DNA of 64,000 bases, from assembly GCF_030818775.1 (NCBI RefSeq), contig NZ_JAUTAU010000001.1:3538001-3602000 (forward strand). The letters run 5' to 3'. Both the position numbers and the translations under genes were made by a program. Within the stretch, counting starts at the first letter, position 1, and each line of letters opens with the position of its first letter. The DNA is from Bacillus sp. SORGH_AS_0510 (lineage in GTDB: Bacteria > Bacillota > Bacilli > Bacillales > Cytobacillaceae). The notes beneath the pieces were generated by a model that ran no database searches, was not told the DNA's origin, and saw nothing but the letters and a program-made list of their open reading frames with translations. Below, piece after piece: positions 44,848-54,104 of the stretch.

Positions 44848-45951
44848 CTACTTTGCGTTTCGATTTACAAGCTCTCTCATTAGTGAATAGAGCCTTCTTG
44901 CTGAATCTGGTACACCCATTTTTTTAGCCTTTGTTTTCATATCCATTAGATTTTCATTATTTAAAAGGATACGGTCAATATGTGTGACAAGGCTTTTACT
45001 TGTTAAATCCTTTTCTAACAGTAATTCAGCTGCACCATGATCACTTAGAGACCTTGCGTTTTTCTCTTGATGATTATTGGTTACATAGGGACTTGGAATT
45101 AAAATACTTGGGATACCAAGTGATGTTAATTCCGCCAAGGTTGTAGCTCCCGCTCTTGAAACAACTAAGTCAATGCCTGCTAGCACCTCTGGCATATTAT
45201 GAATAAACGGTTTAATTATTACATTCTTAGGATTTCCAACTAGTTCTACTTCCTTCTTTACGTCCTCGTAATGGACATCACCAGTAACGTAAAGAACCTG
45301 GTAATCTTTTTCTGCAAACTCTGGCAAGGCTTTGACAACCGCTTCATTTATTGGTCTCGCTCCTCGGCTTCCGCCAAAGATTAAAACAGCAGGCTTAGTC
45401 GTGCTAAGTCCTGTGGATAGCCGACCACGAATTCCATCCTGCCCAAGCACTTCCGAAGCTCTTGGATTACCTGTGAAGGCAATTTTATTTTCTGGAAAAT
45501 ATTCTTTTGCCTCCTCAAAACAAACAGCTATTTTGTTCACGTATCGGCTTAAGAATTTATTAGTCAAACCAGGAACGCTATTTTGCTCATGGATGATAGT
45601 AGGAATGCGAAGTTTAGCGGCAGCGTATACCACTGGACCACACACATATCCACCAGTGCCAATAACGACATCTGGTTTAAATTCCCTCAAAATTCTCTTA
45701 CTATCCTGTACACCTTTTAGAAATCTAATGATTGTTTTTACATTTTCAAAGGACAGCTTCCGTTTAAACCCAGTAATATATATCGACTGAAAAGGAATAT
45801 TCTCTCTTGGGACGATTTTGCTTTCTAGACCGTTTGTAGTACCTATGTATAAAAACTCTGCGTCTTTGTTTTCTTTTTGTATTTCTCTAATTAGTGCAAG
45901 AGCAGGATAAATGTGACCGCCAGTCCCTCCACCGCTTACTGCTATTCTCAT
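44848..45951 (-). CDS. murG: MurG, lipid II-forming GlcNAc transferase
   Basis: Membrane-associated GT28 glycosyltransferase adding GlcNAc to lipid I. The 367-aa protein begins [18 protein letters not shown], with the donor/acceptor glycine loop. [10 protein letters not shown] (near residue 195) and the UDP-GlcNAc site [10 protein letters not shown] (near 263) are present. Start chosen at ATG 45951, with GAGGTG 6 nt upstream. It is separated from spoVE by a terminator and repeat copy B. Confidence 0.96.
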   Translation of the reverse strand: MRIAVSGGGTGGHIYPALALIREIQKENKDAEFLYIGTTNGLESKIVPRENIPFQSIYITGFKRKLSFENVKTIIRFLKGVQDSKRILREFKPDVVIGTGGYVCGPVVYAAAKLRIPTIIHEQNSVPGLTNKFLSRYVNKIAVCFEEAKEYFPENKIAFTGNPRASEVLGQDGIRGRLSTGLSTTKPAVLIFGGSRGARPINEAVVKALPEFAEKDYQVLYVTGDVHYEDVKKEVELVGNPKNVIIKPFIHNMPEVLAGIDLVVSRAGATTLAELTSLGIPSILIPSPYVTNNHQEKNARSLSDHGAAELLLEKDLTSKSLVTHIDRILLNNENLMDMKTKAKKMGVPDSARRLYSLMRELVNRNAK

Positions 45952-46087
45952 GTTTTCCACCTCATCAACTATTTAAAACCTAATTGCATACCTATATTAC
46001 TATAAAAATTATAGAAATAAAGCAAATGATAAAAGATTGTTAAGTAAATGTAAAAGAAAGCCCTTAAATAACGCTCACTTAAACTAG

Positions 46088-46220
46088 TCTGTTGATTTCC
46101 ATTCCAGGCACGAGCGGTTCGTGGGTGTTTCGGCGAGCCTCCTCGACGCATGCGCCTGCGGGGTCTCCCCTGGACCATACTCCCACAGGAGTCTTCGTGC
46201 CTTCCACTCCAATTAACAGG
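46088..46220. repeat. 133-bp dispersed repeat, family 1, copy B (spoVE-murG gap)
   Basis: Same length and orientation as 25853-25985. It keeps the inverted ends (CTGTTGATT...AATTAACAGG) and the core GAGCCTCCTCGACG, CTGCGGGGTCTCCCCTG and CTCCCACAGGAG. Short open frames across it are spurious. The 330-bp gap holds this repeat, the spoVE terminator, and an A/T-rich stretch with a TATAAT (rc of 46008-46013) before murG. Confidence 0.9.
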
Positions 46221-46254
46221 ATAAAGAATTTTAATATTATTAAACACAACCTAA

Positions 46255-46290
46255 ATAAAAAGAACCCTGCCGCTGAACAGGGTATCATTT
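46255..46290 (-). terminator. Terminator after spoVE
   Basis: Minus-strand ACCCTG-TTCAGCGG-CAGGGT stem followed by TCTTTTT, directly past the spoVE stop. It implies murG is at least partly expressed from another promoter. Confidence 0.75.
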
Positions 46291-47391
46291 TTAGTATCTT
46301 GAATAACGGCTTATATTTAGGAGGACACCGATTGCCATTAGCATTAATGTCAATGAAGATCCTCCATAACTTAAAAATGGCAACGTAATACCTGTGACTG
46401 GCATTAATCCCGTTACAACTCCAATATTAATCATGACTTGGATGGCAACCATAGCAATAATTCCAACTGCTAGAAAACTGCCATATAAATCAGGTGCCCC
46501 AAGAGCAATACGAATCCCACGCCATAACAATAGCGCAAATAATAAAAGGATAAACGAACCACCTATAAACCCTAATTCTTCGGAAAGAATAGCAAAGATG
46601 AAATCCGTTTGTGGCTCTGGTAAGTAAAAAAACTTTTGCCTGCTTTCACCAAGACCGAGCCCAAAGAGACCGCCTGGACCAATCGCATACAAGGATTGAA
46701 TGATCTGAAACCCGCTTCCTAAAGGGTCTGACCAAGGATCCAAGAATGAGGTAATCCTTTTTATTCGGTATGGTGCTGATGCAATTAATCCCACAAACCC
46801 TGCAATACCTATTAATCCTAAGAAAGCAAAATGACGAATGCGTGCGCCAGCAATAAATATCATAACAATACAAGTCCCCATCATGACCGTTCCGGTTCCT
46901 AAATCAGGCTGCAGCATAATCATTGCAAAAGCCAAAAATGCAAGCCCTAAAGATGGTACAAGCCCCTTCTTAAAGGATGTTATCAGCTTTTGCCGTTCAG
47001 AAAGATATTTTGCTAAAAAGGCAATCATTGCAAGTTTCATAAATTCAGATGGTTGAATGGAGAATGCACCAACCCCAATCCAACTCCTAGAACCATTGCG
47101 GACATTTCCGATACCAGGAATTAAGACCAACACTAACAAGACAAAACAAACGATCAAAATTGTTTTAGCCCATGTCCTCCATGTCCAGTAATTTATGTTC
47201 ATGATAAAAAACATAGCTGCAATTCCGACTCCGGCAAATAGGGTCTGCCTTTTCGCAAAGAAAAAGGAATCATCAAATTTATATTCAGCCCATATAGCAC
47301 TCGCGCTGTAAACCATAATAAGCCCTATTGCCAGCAGTGTGAAAGTTACAATCATTAAAATAAAATCAGGAGTTGTTCGTTTTGTCGGCAC
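46291..47391 (-). CDS. spoVE: SpoVE, sporulation SEDS peptidoglycan polymerase
   Basis: FtsW/RodA-type lipid II polymerase for spore cortex, 366 aa with ten hydrophobic segments. Conserved pieces are VYSASAIWAEYKFDDSFFF near residue 27, GSRSWIGVGAFSIQPSEFMK near 105 and the C-terminal FLSYGGSS. It matches SpoVE better than FtsW over its whole length. Start chosen at GTG 47391, 7 nt after GAGGTG, which gives the B. subtilis length. Confidence 0.93.
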   Translation of the reverse strand: MPTKRTTPDFILMIVTFTLLAIGLIMVYSASAIWAEYKFDDSFFFAKRQTLFAGVGIAAMFFIMNINYWTWRTWAKTILIVCFVLLVLVLIPGIGNVRNGSRSWIGVGAFSIQPSEFMKLAMIAFLAKYLSERQKLITSFKKGLVPSLGLAFLAFAMIMLQPDLGTGTVMMGTCIVMIFIAGARIRHFAFLGLIGIAGFVGLIASAPYRIKRITSFLDPWSDPLGSGFQIIQSLYAIGPGGLFGLGLGESRQKFFYLPEPQTDFIFAILSEELGFIGGSFILLLFALLLWRGIRIALGAPDLYGSFLAVGIIAMVAIQVMINIGVVTGLMPVTGITLPFLSYGGSSLTLMLMAIGVLLNISRYSRY

Positions 47392-47462
47392 CACTATACA
47401 CCTCAACTACGTGTTTTAGGGCTTAGCAGCACCACCTGTGAGACACGAAGTGGGACAAGCCC

Positions 47463-48815
47463 TTACTTAAGCTTATGCACCGCTTCGATAAAAATGTCTC
47501 CCCTGACTTCAAAAGTTTTATATTGATCCCAGCTAGCACACGCTGGGGATAACAATATTACGTCACCAGATTCAGAGTATCGATAAGCTTCAGGCACTGC
47601 CTTGTCAACATTATCGACACGCTTTATTGTTTTTATTCCAGCCTCTTTTGCTACTCGTTCCATTTTAGGCGCCGTTTGGCCAAAGGTAATCATTGTTTTC
47701 ACGTTCTTCAAATACGGAAGAAGTTCGTCAAATTCATTACCACGGTCAAGTCCCCCAGCAAGAAGAATAATTGGGGCATCAAATGCGGCAAGGGCATTAA
47801 CAGTTGCTAAAATATTGGTCGCTTTTGAGTCGTTATAAAATTTTCTACCATTCAGTTCAGTCACATATTGCAGACGATGTTTAACTCCTGTAAAGGTTCG
47901 CAGTACTTCTTGAATAGCCTTATTGTCTACACCCGATAGCTTGGCAGCTGCCATAGCAGAAAGGATATTTTCAAGATTATGTACTCCAGGTAATGCAATT
48001 TCTTCTATTTCCATTACCTTTTCACCATTAAACACGATCCAGCCTTCATCCATGTATGCACCATTAGTCAGCTTCTTTTTTGTAGAAAAAGGAACAATAC
48101 TAGCTTTTGAATGACGAGCGATTTCCATCGTATCTTCTTGATCCGCATTAACAATTAAATAGTCTAATTCGGTTTGGTTTTTGGTAATATTAGCTTTTGC
48201 CTCGATATACTCTTTTCTAGTCCCATGATAATCTAAATGGGCATCGTATAGATTTGTAATGATTGCAATGGACGGTGTAAATGTATCTATCCCCATTAGC
48301 TGGAAGGATGATAGTTCAATCACAATTGTATTTTCTTCGGTTGCCGACTGCGCCACACCTGAAGCAACAGTTCCAATGTTCCCAGCAATTAACGGAGCTT
48401 TTTTCCCTACATTTAGCATTTCATAAACTAGCGTTGTCGTAGTTGTTTTACCGTTCGTTCCTGTGATGCCTACAAATGGCGCCTCGGAAATTTGGTATGC
48501 TAACTCAACTTCAGTAATGACAGGAATCCCCTTTTCGATCGCCCCTTCAATCATTGGATTGTGATAAGGAATACCAGGGTTTTTTACGAGTAGTTCGAAC
48601 CCCTCATCAAGGAGTTCAATAGGATGATCACCACAAATTACTTTTATCCCTTGCTCTAGTAATCCTTGTGCCTCTGGATTTTCTGAAAGTGGTTTTTTAT
48701 CATTAACTGTAACGAATGCACCAAGCTTATGAAGGAGTGCAGCAGCGGTTACACCGCTCTTTGCTAAACCAAGAACTAGAATTTTTTTATGACGATAAGT
48801 TTCGATCTGTTTCAA
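47463..48815 (-). CDS. murD: UDP-N-acetylmuramoyl-alanine-D-glutamate ligase
   Basis: Adds D-Glu to UDP-MurNAc-Ala. The 450-aa protein contains the ATP loop [13 protein letters not shown] near residue 116, the central domain with HRLQYV near 310, and C-terminal NDSKATN. It directly abuts mraY. An inverted repeat (AGGGCTT/AAGCCCT, 47418-47463) starts at its stop codon. Confidence 0.97.
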   Translation of the reverse strand: MKQIETYRHKKILVLGLAKSGVTAAALLHKLGAFVTVNDKKPLSENPEAQGLLEQGIKVICGDHPIELLDEGFELLVKNPGIPYHNPMIEGAIEKGIPVITEVELAYQISEAPFVGITGTNGKTTTTTLVYEMLNVGKKAPLIAGNIGTVASGVAQSATEENTIVIELSSFQLMGIDTFTPSIAIITNLYDAHLDYHGTRKEYIEAKANITKNQTELDYLIVNADQEDTMEIARHSKASIVPFSTKKKLTNGAYMDEGWIVFNGEKVMEIEEIALPGVHNLENILSAMAAAKLSGVDNKAIQEVLRTFTGVKHRLQYVTELNGRKFYNDSKATNILATVNALAAFDAPIILLAGGLDRGNEFDELLPYLKNVKTMITFGQTAPKMERVAKEAGIKTIKRVDNVDKAVPEAYRYSESGDVILLSPACASWDQYKTFEVRGDIFIEAVHKLK

Positions 48816-49793
48816 TTACAACCACACCTCTATATAGATTCCAAGTACTGCAAAAATTAATCCCACACTCCAAAAAGTAACAACAACTCGCCATTCAGAC
48901 CACCCAACTAATTCATAATGATGATGTAGAGGGCTCATACGGAAAATTCGTTTCCCTGTGGTCTTAAACGAAATTACTTGCAAAATTACTGAGAGTGTTT
49001 CTATAACAAACACACCACCGATGATAATTAACAAAATTTCAAGTTTAGTTAAAATAGCTATCGCAGCAATCGCGCCACCAAGCGCCAAGGATCCAGTATC
49101 CCCCATAAAAACCTTCGCAGGATGTGCATTAAAAACTAGGAACCCTAGGACAGCACCGACTACAGCCACTGAAAATACGGCAATTTCAAAGTTATTTTGA
49201 TTCCAAGCCAATACAGCAAATGCACCAAATGCAATTGCCGCAGTTCCTGAAACCAAGCCATCTAGTCCATCTGTTAGATTGACTGCATTGGAGAATCCAA
49301 CAAGCCAGAAAAGAATAAGCAAAACATAAGTCCAACCCAAATCAAAAGAAAAATCTCCAAATGGCAGTGTGATTACCGTAGATTGTCCAGTATGTTTAAA
49401 GATAAGATAAAAAACAACAGAAATAATAATCTGACCTAACAATTTTTGCTTTGAAGTTAATCCTAAATTTCGTTTTAAAACCACTTTGATAAAATCATCT
49501 AAGAAGCCAAGCAGTCCAAAACCAAAAGTAACGAATAGTAATAAAAAAGTAGTCGTAGAAATTTGATCAGAAAACTTCCCAATCATAACCAATGTTGTAA
49601 TGATAATAGAAAACAAAATCATTACTCCACCCATTGTTGGAGTTCCTGATTTTTTTTGGTGCGATTTAGGACCTTCTTCCCTAATGCTTTGTCCAAATTT
49701 CAACCTTCTTAAGAAGGGAATAAAAATAGGAGAAAGTAAAACTGAGATGAGGAATCCCATTACGATTGTGAAAAATATAACTTGCTCCTTCAT
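48816..49793 (-). CDS. mraY: Phospho-N-acetylmuramoyl-pentapeptide transferase
   Basis: Integral membrane enzyme producing lipid I. The 325-aa protein has ten hydrophobic helices, the GFLDDFIKV Asp motif near residue 96, [13 protein letters not shown] near 170 and the C-terminal [10 protein letters not shown] near 285. Its ATG is one base past the orphan Mur-domain gene. Confidence 0.97.
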   Translation of the reverse strand: MKEQVIFFTIVMGFLISVLLSPIFIPFLRRLKFGQSIREEGPKSHQKKSGTPTMGGVMILFSIIITTLVMIGKFSDQISTTTFLLLFVTFGFGLLGFLDDFIKVVLKRNLGLTSKQKLLGQIIISVVFYLIFKHTGQSTVITLPFGDFSFDLGWTYVLLILFWLVGFSNAVNLTDGLDGLVSGTAAIAFGAFAVLAWNQNNFEIAVFSVAVVGAVLGFLVFNAHPAKVFMGDTGSLALGGAIAAIAILTKLEILLIIIGGVFVIETLSVILQVISFKTTGKRIFRMSPLHHHYELVGWSEWRVVVTFWSVGLIFAVLGIYIEVWL

Positions 49794-49794
49794 T

Positions 49795-50244
49795 TTATCC
49801 CCTCCTTTCAGAATGGTTATCAGAATGGTCCGTGATTTTTTTTAACATCACAGCTATATCATATGACACTTGATTTTTATTAAGAAGTTTTTTATTTGAT
49901 AATTTGATGTTGGTTATATCCATAATCTTGTCTGTTTCTCCATCTAGTTTTTCTTTATAAAGATTTAAAATGCTTTGGATTGCCAAAATAGGATCGTTTG
50001 TAATAAATATTGGGAAATGATTGGGCGTATAGTATGGTATCTCCTTTTCAGAATCCCAAACAGCTGCAATCGCACCATTAGTAATCGCTTCTGATAACGA
50101 ACCAGAATTTTCATTTAAATGTACAAACAATCCTCTAGGTTGTGCCACGTCTGATTGATCAGCCAGGGTATGAAACAACATATCATCCTGTATACCTTGT
50201 CTTTCAGAAAACAATTGGGTTAAGTCTTTTAAAGCTAAATACAT
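49795..50244 (-). CDS. Stand-alone Mur-ligase N-terminal-domain protein (MurE/MurF-like), no ATPase domain
   Basis: 149-aa protein whose residues ~30-100 ([20 protein letters not shown].. [11 protein letters not shown].. [20 protein letters not shown]) resemble the UDP-sugar-binding N-terminal domain of MurE/MurF. It lacks the GTNGKTTT loop and the C-terminal ligase domain. The remaining ~50 residues are polar (Lys/Asn-rich) and not recognised. The frame is open, with GGGGAG before the ATG, and the gene sits 2 nt after murE and 1 nt before mraY. That is the slot of murF in many bacteria, but Bacillus usually has murF elsewhere. It may be a murF remnant or a domesticated regulatory/scaffold protein; function unknown. 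Confidence 0.8.
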   Translation of the reverse strand: MYLALKDLTQLFSERQGIQDDMLFHTLADQSDVAQPRGLFVHLNENSGSLSEAITNGAIAAVWDSEKEIPYYTPNHFPIFITNDPILAIQSILNLYKEKLDGETDKIMDITNIKLSNKKLLNKNQVSYDIAVMLKKITDHSDNHSERRG

Positions 50245-50246
50245 AC

Positions 50247-51707
50247 CTATCTCCCCTCGATTGCTTCCCGAGCAATCAACCTATCGTCAAAATCGTGAAC
50301 TACGTTTCCAACTATCTGATAGGTTTCATGTCCTTTTCCGGCAATTAAAATGATATCTCCAGTTTCAGCATGTTTCACAGCTGTAAAAATGGCTTCCTTT
50401 CTATCAGGAATGACTTGATAGGATTCCCCCGCCACGCCTGCTTCCATTTCTGTTAAAATAGCGTTCGGATCTTCACTTCGTGGATTGTCTGAAGTAAAGA
50501 TTGGATTTGTAGCCCATTTGCATGCAATTTGTGCCATTAGTGGCCGTTTCGTTCGGTCTCGATCTCCTCCACAGCCGACAACAACGAAAACCCTTTTACT
50601 TGCAAAGTGCTGAATCGTCTTTAACACATTTTCAAGGCTATCTGGAGTGTGCGCATAATCAACAATAACTGTAAAATCCTGTCCAGCATTAACCAATTCA
50701 AACCTTCCTGCAACACCCTGAACCTCTTCAATTGAACGTATGATATCTTTCATCCCGATCCCTGATACTGAAGCTGCAGCAATACTTGCCAGTACATTAT
50801 AAACACTGAATTTCCCAATCAGTTGCATTTGAACTGGATAGCTGTATTCCCCCATTACAAGGGTAAATGTAGTCCCCTTTGGCGTCATTTGTATGTTTTG
50901 AGCTTGAATATCAGCTTGCTGATCAATTCCGTATGTAACAACATGTGCAGCTGTTGACCTTTTGTACATATCTGATGCAGGGTCATCTGAATTTAATACT
51001 GCAAATTTAGGCTTATTTAGGTCAAATGTATTTCCTAATTGTGCAAACAATAAACTCTTAGCCCTCTGGTATTCTTCCATCGTCTGGTGATAATCTAAAT
51101 GATCTTGCGATAGGTTGGTGAACACGGCAACATCATAATCACAGCCATGTACTCTCCCCATGTCAAGGGCATGTGAAGAAACCTCCATTACGGCTAAATC
51201 CACCTTGGCTTCTACCATTTGATGAAACGTCTTTTGCAATGTCAAACTTTCAGGAGTAGTATTTTTCGTCTCCAAAATCTGATCCGCAATTTTCGTATAC
51301 ATTGTACCTATCAGACCTGTTTTCTTACCTGCATCAGCAAATATTTTTTCAATCAAATGACTGGTGGTTGTTTTCCCATTTGTGCCTGTAATTCCAATTA
51401 AGTGTAGCTTTTTCGTTGGCTGGCTATAATAAGCATCTGCAACAACAGCCATTGCCCTAATAGTATCCTGAACTAAGATAACAGGAACATCAATATTTAA
51501 TGGGCGTTCAGCTAATACTGCGACAGCCCCATTTTCCACTGCAGATCCAGCAAAATCATGGCCATCAACTGTGTAGCCCTTAATGCAAATAAATAAGCTC
51601 CCTTTTTGCACCTTCCGATTGTCATTTTCAATTGATGTAATTTCCGGGTTTTCCCCCTTATAGGGAACAATAGGGTGCAAACACTTTAGCAGCTCTTGTA
51701 GTTTCAT
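50247..51707 (-). CDS. murE: UDP-MurNAc-tripeptide synthetase MurE (meso-diaminopimelate type)
   Basis: Adds meso-DAP to UDP-MurNAc-Ala-Glu. The 486-aa protein carries the ATP loop [13 protein letters not shown] near residue 105, [12 protein letters not shown] near 350 and the DNPR motif in [10 protein letters not shown] near 405, which is the marker of meso-DAP (not Lys) specificity. Wall chemistry is therefore A1-gamma. Confidence 0.97.
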   Translation of the reverse strand: MKLQELLKCLHPIVPYKGENPEITSIENDNRKVQKGSLFICIKGYTVDGHDFAGSAVENGAVAVLAERPLNIDVPVILVQDTIRAMAVVADAYYSQPTKKLHLIGITGTNGKTTTSHLIEKIFADAGKKTGLIGTMYTKIADQILETKNTTPESLTLQKTFHQMVEAKVDLAVMEVSSHALDMGRVHGCDYDVAVFTNLSQDHLDYHQTMEEYQRAKSLLFAQLGNTFDLNKPKFAVLNSDDPASDMYKRSTAAHVVTYGIDQQADIQAQNIQMTPKGTTFTLVMGEYSYPVQMQLIGKFSVYNVLASIAAASVSGIGMKDIIRSIEEVQGVAGRFELVNAGQDFTVIVDYAHTPDSLENVLKTIQHFASKRVFVVVGCGGDRDRTKRPLMAQIACKWATNPIFTSDNPRSEDPNAILTEMEAGVAGESYQVIPDRKEAIFTAVKHAETGDIILIAGKGHETYQIVGNVVHDFDDRLIAREAIEGR

Positions 51708-51831
51708 TTTACCTCAAATCCTCTCATGACAGTACATACTTAATGCCAGTATTTACCTCAGTGAGACTACTAGCGAAAGTTCCATCTTATTTTACATTAA
51801 ATTATTTTATTTTGCTATTTGTTATGTAGGT

Positions 51832-51872
51832 TTTAAAAAAATTAGGCGGCGGAATATATTCCGACCGCCCAT
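51832..51872 (-). terminator. Terminator in the spoVD-murE gap
   Basis: Minus-strand GGCGG-T-CGGAATATATTCCG-CCGCC stem followed by TAATTTTTTT. It lies after repeat copy D and stops spoVD transcripts before murE. The rest of the 346-bp gap (51708-51830) is A/T-rich with no gene seen. Confidence 0.82.
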
Positions 51873-51931
51873 AAGGATGACTATTTACTTATTTTCACAT
51901 GAAACGAAAGTTTAAATTTAACTTTGAGGAC

Positions 51932-52056
51932 TGTCTAGCTCCTGCGCCTAGCCCCTCGGATCAAATAACCTTCTGCAATAAAAGTCAAAGAGCGACTTTT
52001 TTTTGCAGAAGAACATTTGCCTGTCGGGGCTGATCAAGTCGCTTCCGCTTTTCTTA
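51932..52056. repeat. Dispersed repeat, family 2, copy D (downstream of spoVD)
   Basis: About 125 bp, inversely oriented to copy C (38086-38281). It contains TGTCTAGCTCC, GCGCCTAGCCCCTCGG, an internal AAAGTC/GACTTT-type palindrome with TTCTGCA/TGCAGAA arms, and CCTGTCGGGGCTGA. Its far end CGCTTTTCTTA includes the spoVD stop codon (TAA at 52054-52056 on the minus strand). Confidence 0.87.
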
Positions 52057-53973
52057 TTCCCCTTTACCAAAGTACAATCTAATTTTTGATCCTTCCTTAA
52101 CTTTTGTTCCTGGACTCGGGGATTGTCTTACAACTACATCCCCTTCACCACTAGCATCGATTCTTAAGTTAATCATTTGCTCTTGGAGTTCACCTTTTGT
52201 AAGACCTACAAAATCAGGTAATTTCAATAAAGGTGTATCTGGCCACTTAATTTCTTTTTCAATTTGATCTTTTCGTGGTTCTATCCCCATTGCACTTAAA
52301 CTATCCTTCATAATCGCCCCTACAATTGGAGCACTTACAGTACCACCAAATGCGGTAACACCTTTTGGATTGTCCACCGCTACATAGACCACTATCTGCG
52401 GGTCATCAGCCGGGGCAAAACCCATAAATGATACGATAAAGTTATTTTCCAAATAACGGCCATTTTGAGCCTTTTGTGCCGTCCCAGTCTTACCACCAAC
52501 ACGGTAACCTTCTACAAAGGCCTTTCCTCCCGTTCCTTGTGCAACAACACTTTCAAGAGCATGGCGAATCTCCTTCGATGTTTCCTCGGTTATAACTCTT
52601 CTCTTTTCAACAGGCGTGTTTCTCATTACAACTTCTTTGGTAACAGGATCTATTAATTCCTTAGCGATATACGGCTTATATAATATTCCACCATTTATCG
52701 CTGCGGAAACAGCGGTTACTTGTTGGATAGGAGTAACAGAAACCCCTTGTCCAAAAGCAGTGGTGGCTTGTTCTACAGGACCCACTCGATTTAAGTTGAA
52801 TAAAATACCTGTTCCTTCTCCTTGCAAATCAATTCCAGTCTTTTGACCAAAACCAAAATCCTTTATATACTTAAAAAGTTTATCCTTACCCAGGCGTTCA
52901 CCTAATTCTACAAACCCTGGGTTACAAGAGTTTTGCACTACCTCTAAAAAGCTTTGATCCCCGTGGCCGCCCCTTTTCCAACACTTCAACCGTGCACCCG
53001 CCACCTGTACAGAACCAGAATCATGAAAATGCTCTTTTTCGAGATTCACTTTCCCTTCGTTCAAAGCAGCTGCCAAAGTGATAATCTTAAAAGTCGACCC
53101 AGGTTCATATGTTGACCAGACTGGGAGATTTCGGTTATAAATCTCTTGTGGCACATTGCGGAAATTTGCAGGGTCAAATGTGGGTCTGCTAGACATCGCA
53201 AGGATTTCCCCATTATTTGGATTCATTGCAATCGCTACGATTCCATCTGGATTATATTTAGCTTCAGCAATATCAAGTTCTCTCTCGACAATGGTTTGTA
53301 TTTTTGAATCTATTGTTAATTTTAAATCAAGCCCATTAACCGGATGCTCATAGTCATCCGCCATACTATTCATACGTTCTCCTTTGGCATTCGCATAAAA
53401 TTTCACAGCTCCACGTTCACCGCTTAATTCTTTATCATAGTACTTTTCAAGTCCCATTAACCCTTGGTTATCTACTCCAGTAAATCCTAGGACATGAGAA
53501 AGATAGCTGCCATTCGGATAATGTCGTTTTGAGTCTTCCCCAATATATACACCTTCAAGTCCCAGGGCTCTAATCTCTTTGGCCTTCTCGTGAGAAATTT
53601 TTCTACCCTCTTTGATTCTCACAGAGGACGCACTTTTCGTAATCTCGCGATAAGCTGTTTCTTTCGGCATGTTCAATACCGCTGCCAGCTTTTCAGCAGT
53701 CGTTGCAGGATCCTTCACCTGCCGTGGAATGACATATACTGTTGGGGCACTTATATTTGCGGCTAACGGTATACCATTTCTATCAACAATTTGTCCCCGT
53801 TCAGGCTCAAAAGGGATGTTCCTGCTCCAAGATCCTTTTGCTCGGTCGGTTAACATATCCCCTAGTACAAATTGTACATATCCAAGCCTGACATCAATAA
53901 TCAAGAAGGTCAGAAATCCAACGAATAGTGCAATCATTAGCCTCTTACGGACAGTTACATTAGAAACACGCAT
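52054..53973 (-). CDS. spoVD: SpoVD, sporulation-specific class B penicillin-binding protein
   Basis: Transpeptidase for spore cortex, partner of SpoVE. The 639-aa protein has an N-terminal membrane helix, a dimerisation domain, the catalytic PGSTFK with Ser 293, KTGTAQK near 495, and one C-terminal PASTA domain. Cys 331 and Cys 350 (in LKCWK and NSCNPG) are 19 residues apart, like the Cys332/Cys351 redox pair of B. subtilis SpoVD reduced by StoA. It is separated from pbpB by a terminator, so it has its own control. Its stop codon lies in repeat copy D. Confidence 0.96.
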   Translation of the reverse strand: MRVSNVTVRKRLMIALFVGFLTFLIIDVRLGYVQFVLGDMLTDRAKGSWSRNIPFEPERGQIVDRNGIPLAANISAPTVYVIPRQVKDPATTAEKLAAVLNMPKETAYREITKSASSVRIKEGRKISHEKAKEIRALGLEGVYIGEDSKRHYPNGSYLSHVLGFTGVDNQGLMGLEKYYDKELSGERGAVKFYANAKGERMNSMADDYEHPVNGLDLKLTIDSKIQTIVERELDIAEAKYNPDGIVAIAMNPNNGEILAMSSRPTFDPANFRNVPQEIYNRNLPVWSTYEPGSTFKIITLAAALNEGKVNLEKEHFHDSGSVQVAGARLKCWKRGGHGDQSFLEVVQNSCNPGFVELGERLGKDKLFKYIKDFGFGQKTGIDLQGEGTGILFNLNRVGPVEQATTAFGQGVSVTPIQQVTAVSAAINGGILYKPYIAKELIDPVTKEVVMRNTPVEKRRVITEETSKEIRHALESVVAQGTGGKAFVEGYRVGGKTGTAQKAQNGRYLENNFIVSFMGFAPADDPQIVVYVAVDNPKGVTAFGGTVSAPIVGAIMKDSLSAMGIEPRKDQIEKEIKWPDTPLLKLPDFVGLTKGELQEQMINLRIDASGEGDVVVRQSPSPGTKVKEGSKIRLYFGKGE

Positions 53974-54066
53974 AGTATGAACGATCCTCCTCTTTCCTGC
54001 ATTCCATTATCGTTCATATATATGCTTGTACACATTTCTATAGAACAAGCCTTTGAAGAAAAAACA

Positions 54067-54104
54067 ACGTAAAAAGAGGCTGAAACACTTTTCAGCCTCT
54101 TTAC
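54067..54104 (-). terminator. Terminator after pbpB
   Basis: Minus-strand AAAGAGGCTGAAA/TTTCAGCCTCTTT stem with a four-base loop, then TTACG. It separates vegetative pbpB from spoVD. Confidence 0.85.

Noticed and set aside
45332..45790. 152-aa plus-strand frame opposite murG
   Set aside because: Antisense to conserved MurG codons, no ribosome-binding site or family resemblance.
45969..46388. Short open frames on both strands between spoVE and murG
   Set aside because: They read across repeat copy B; the same peptide fragments appear from copy A, so they reflect repeated DNA, not a gene.
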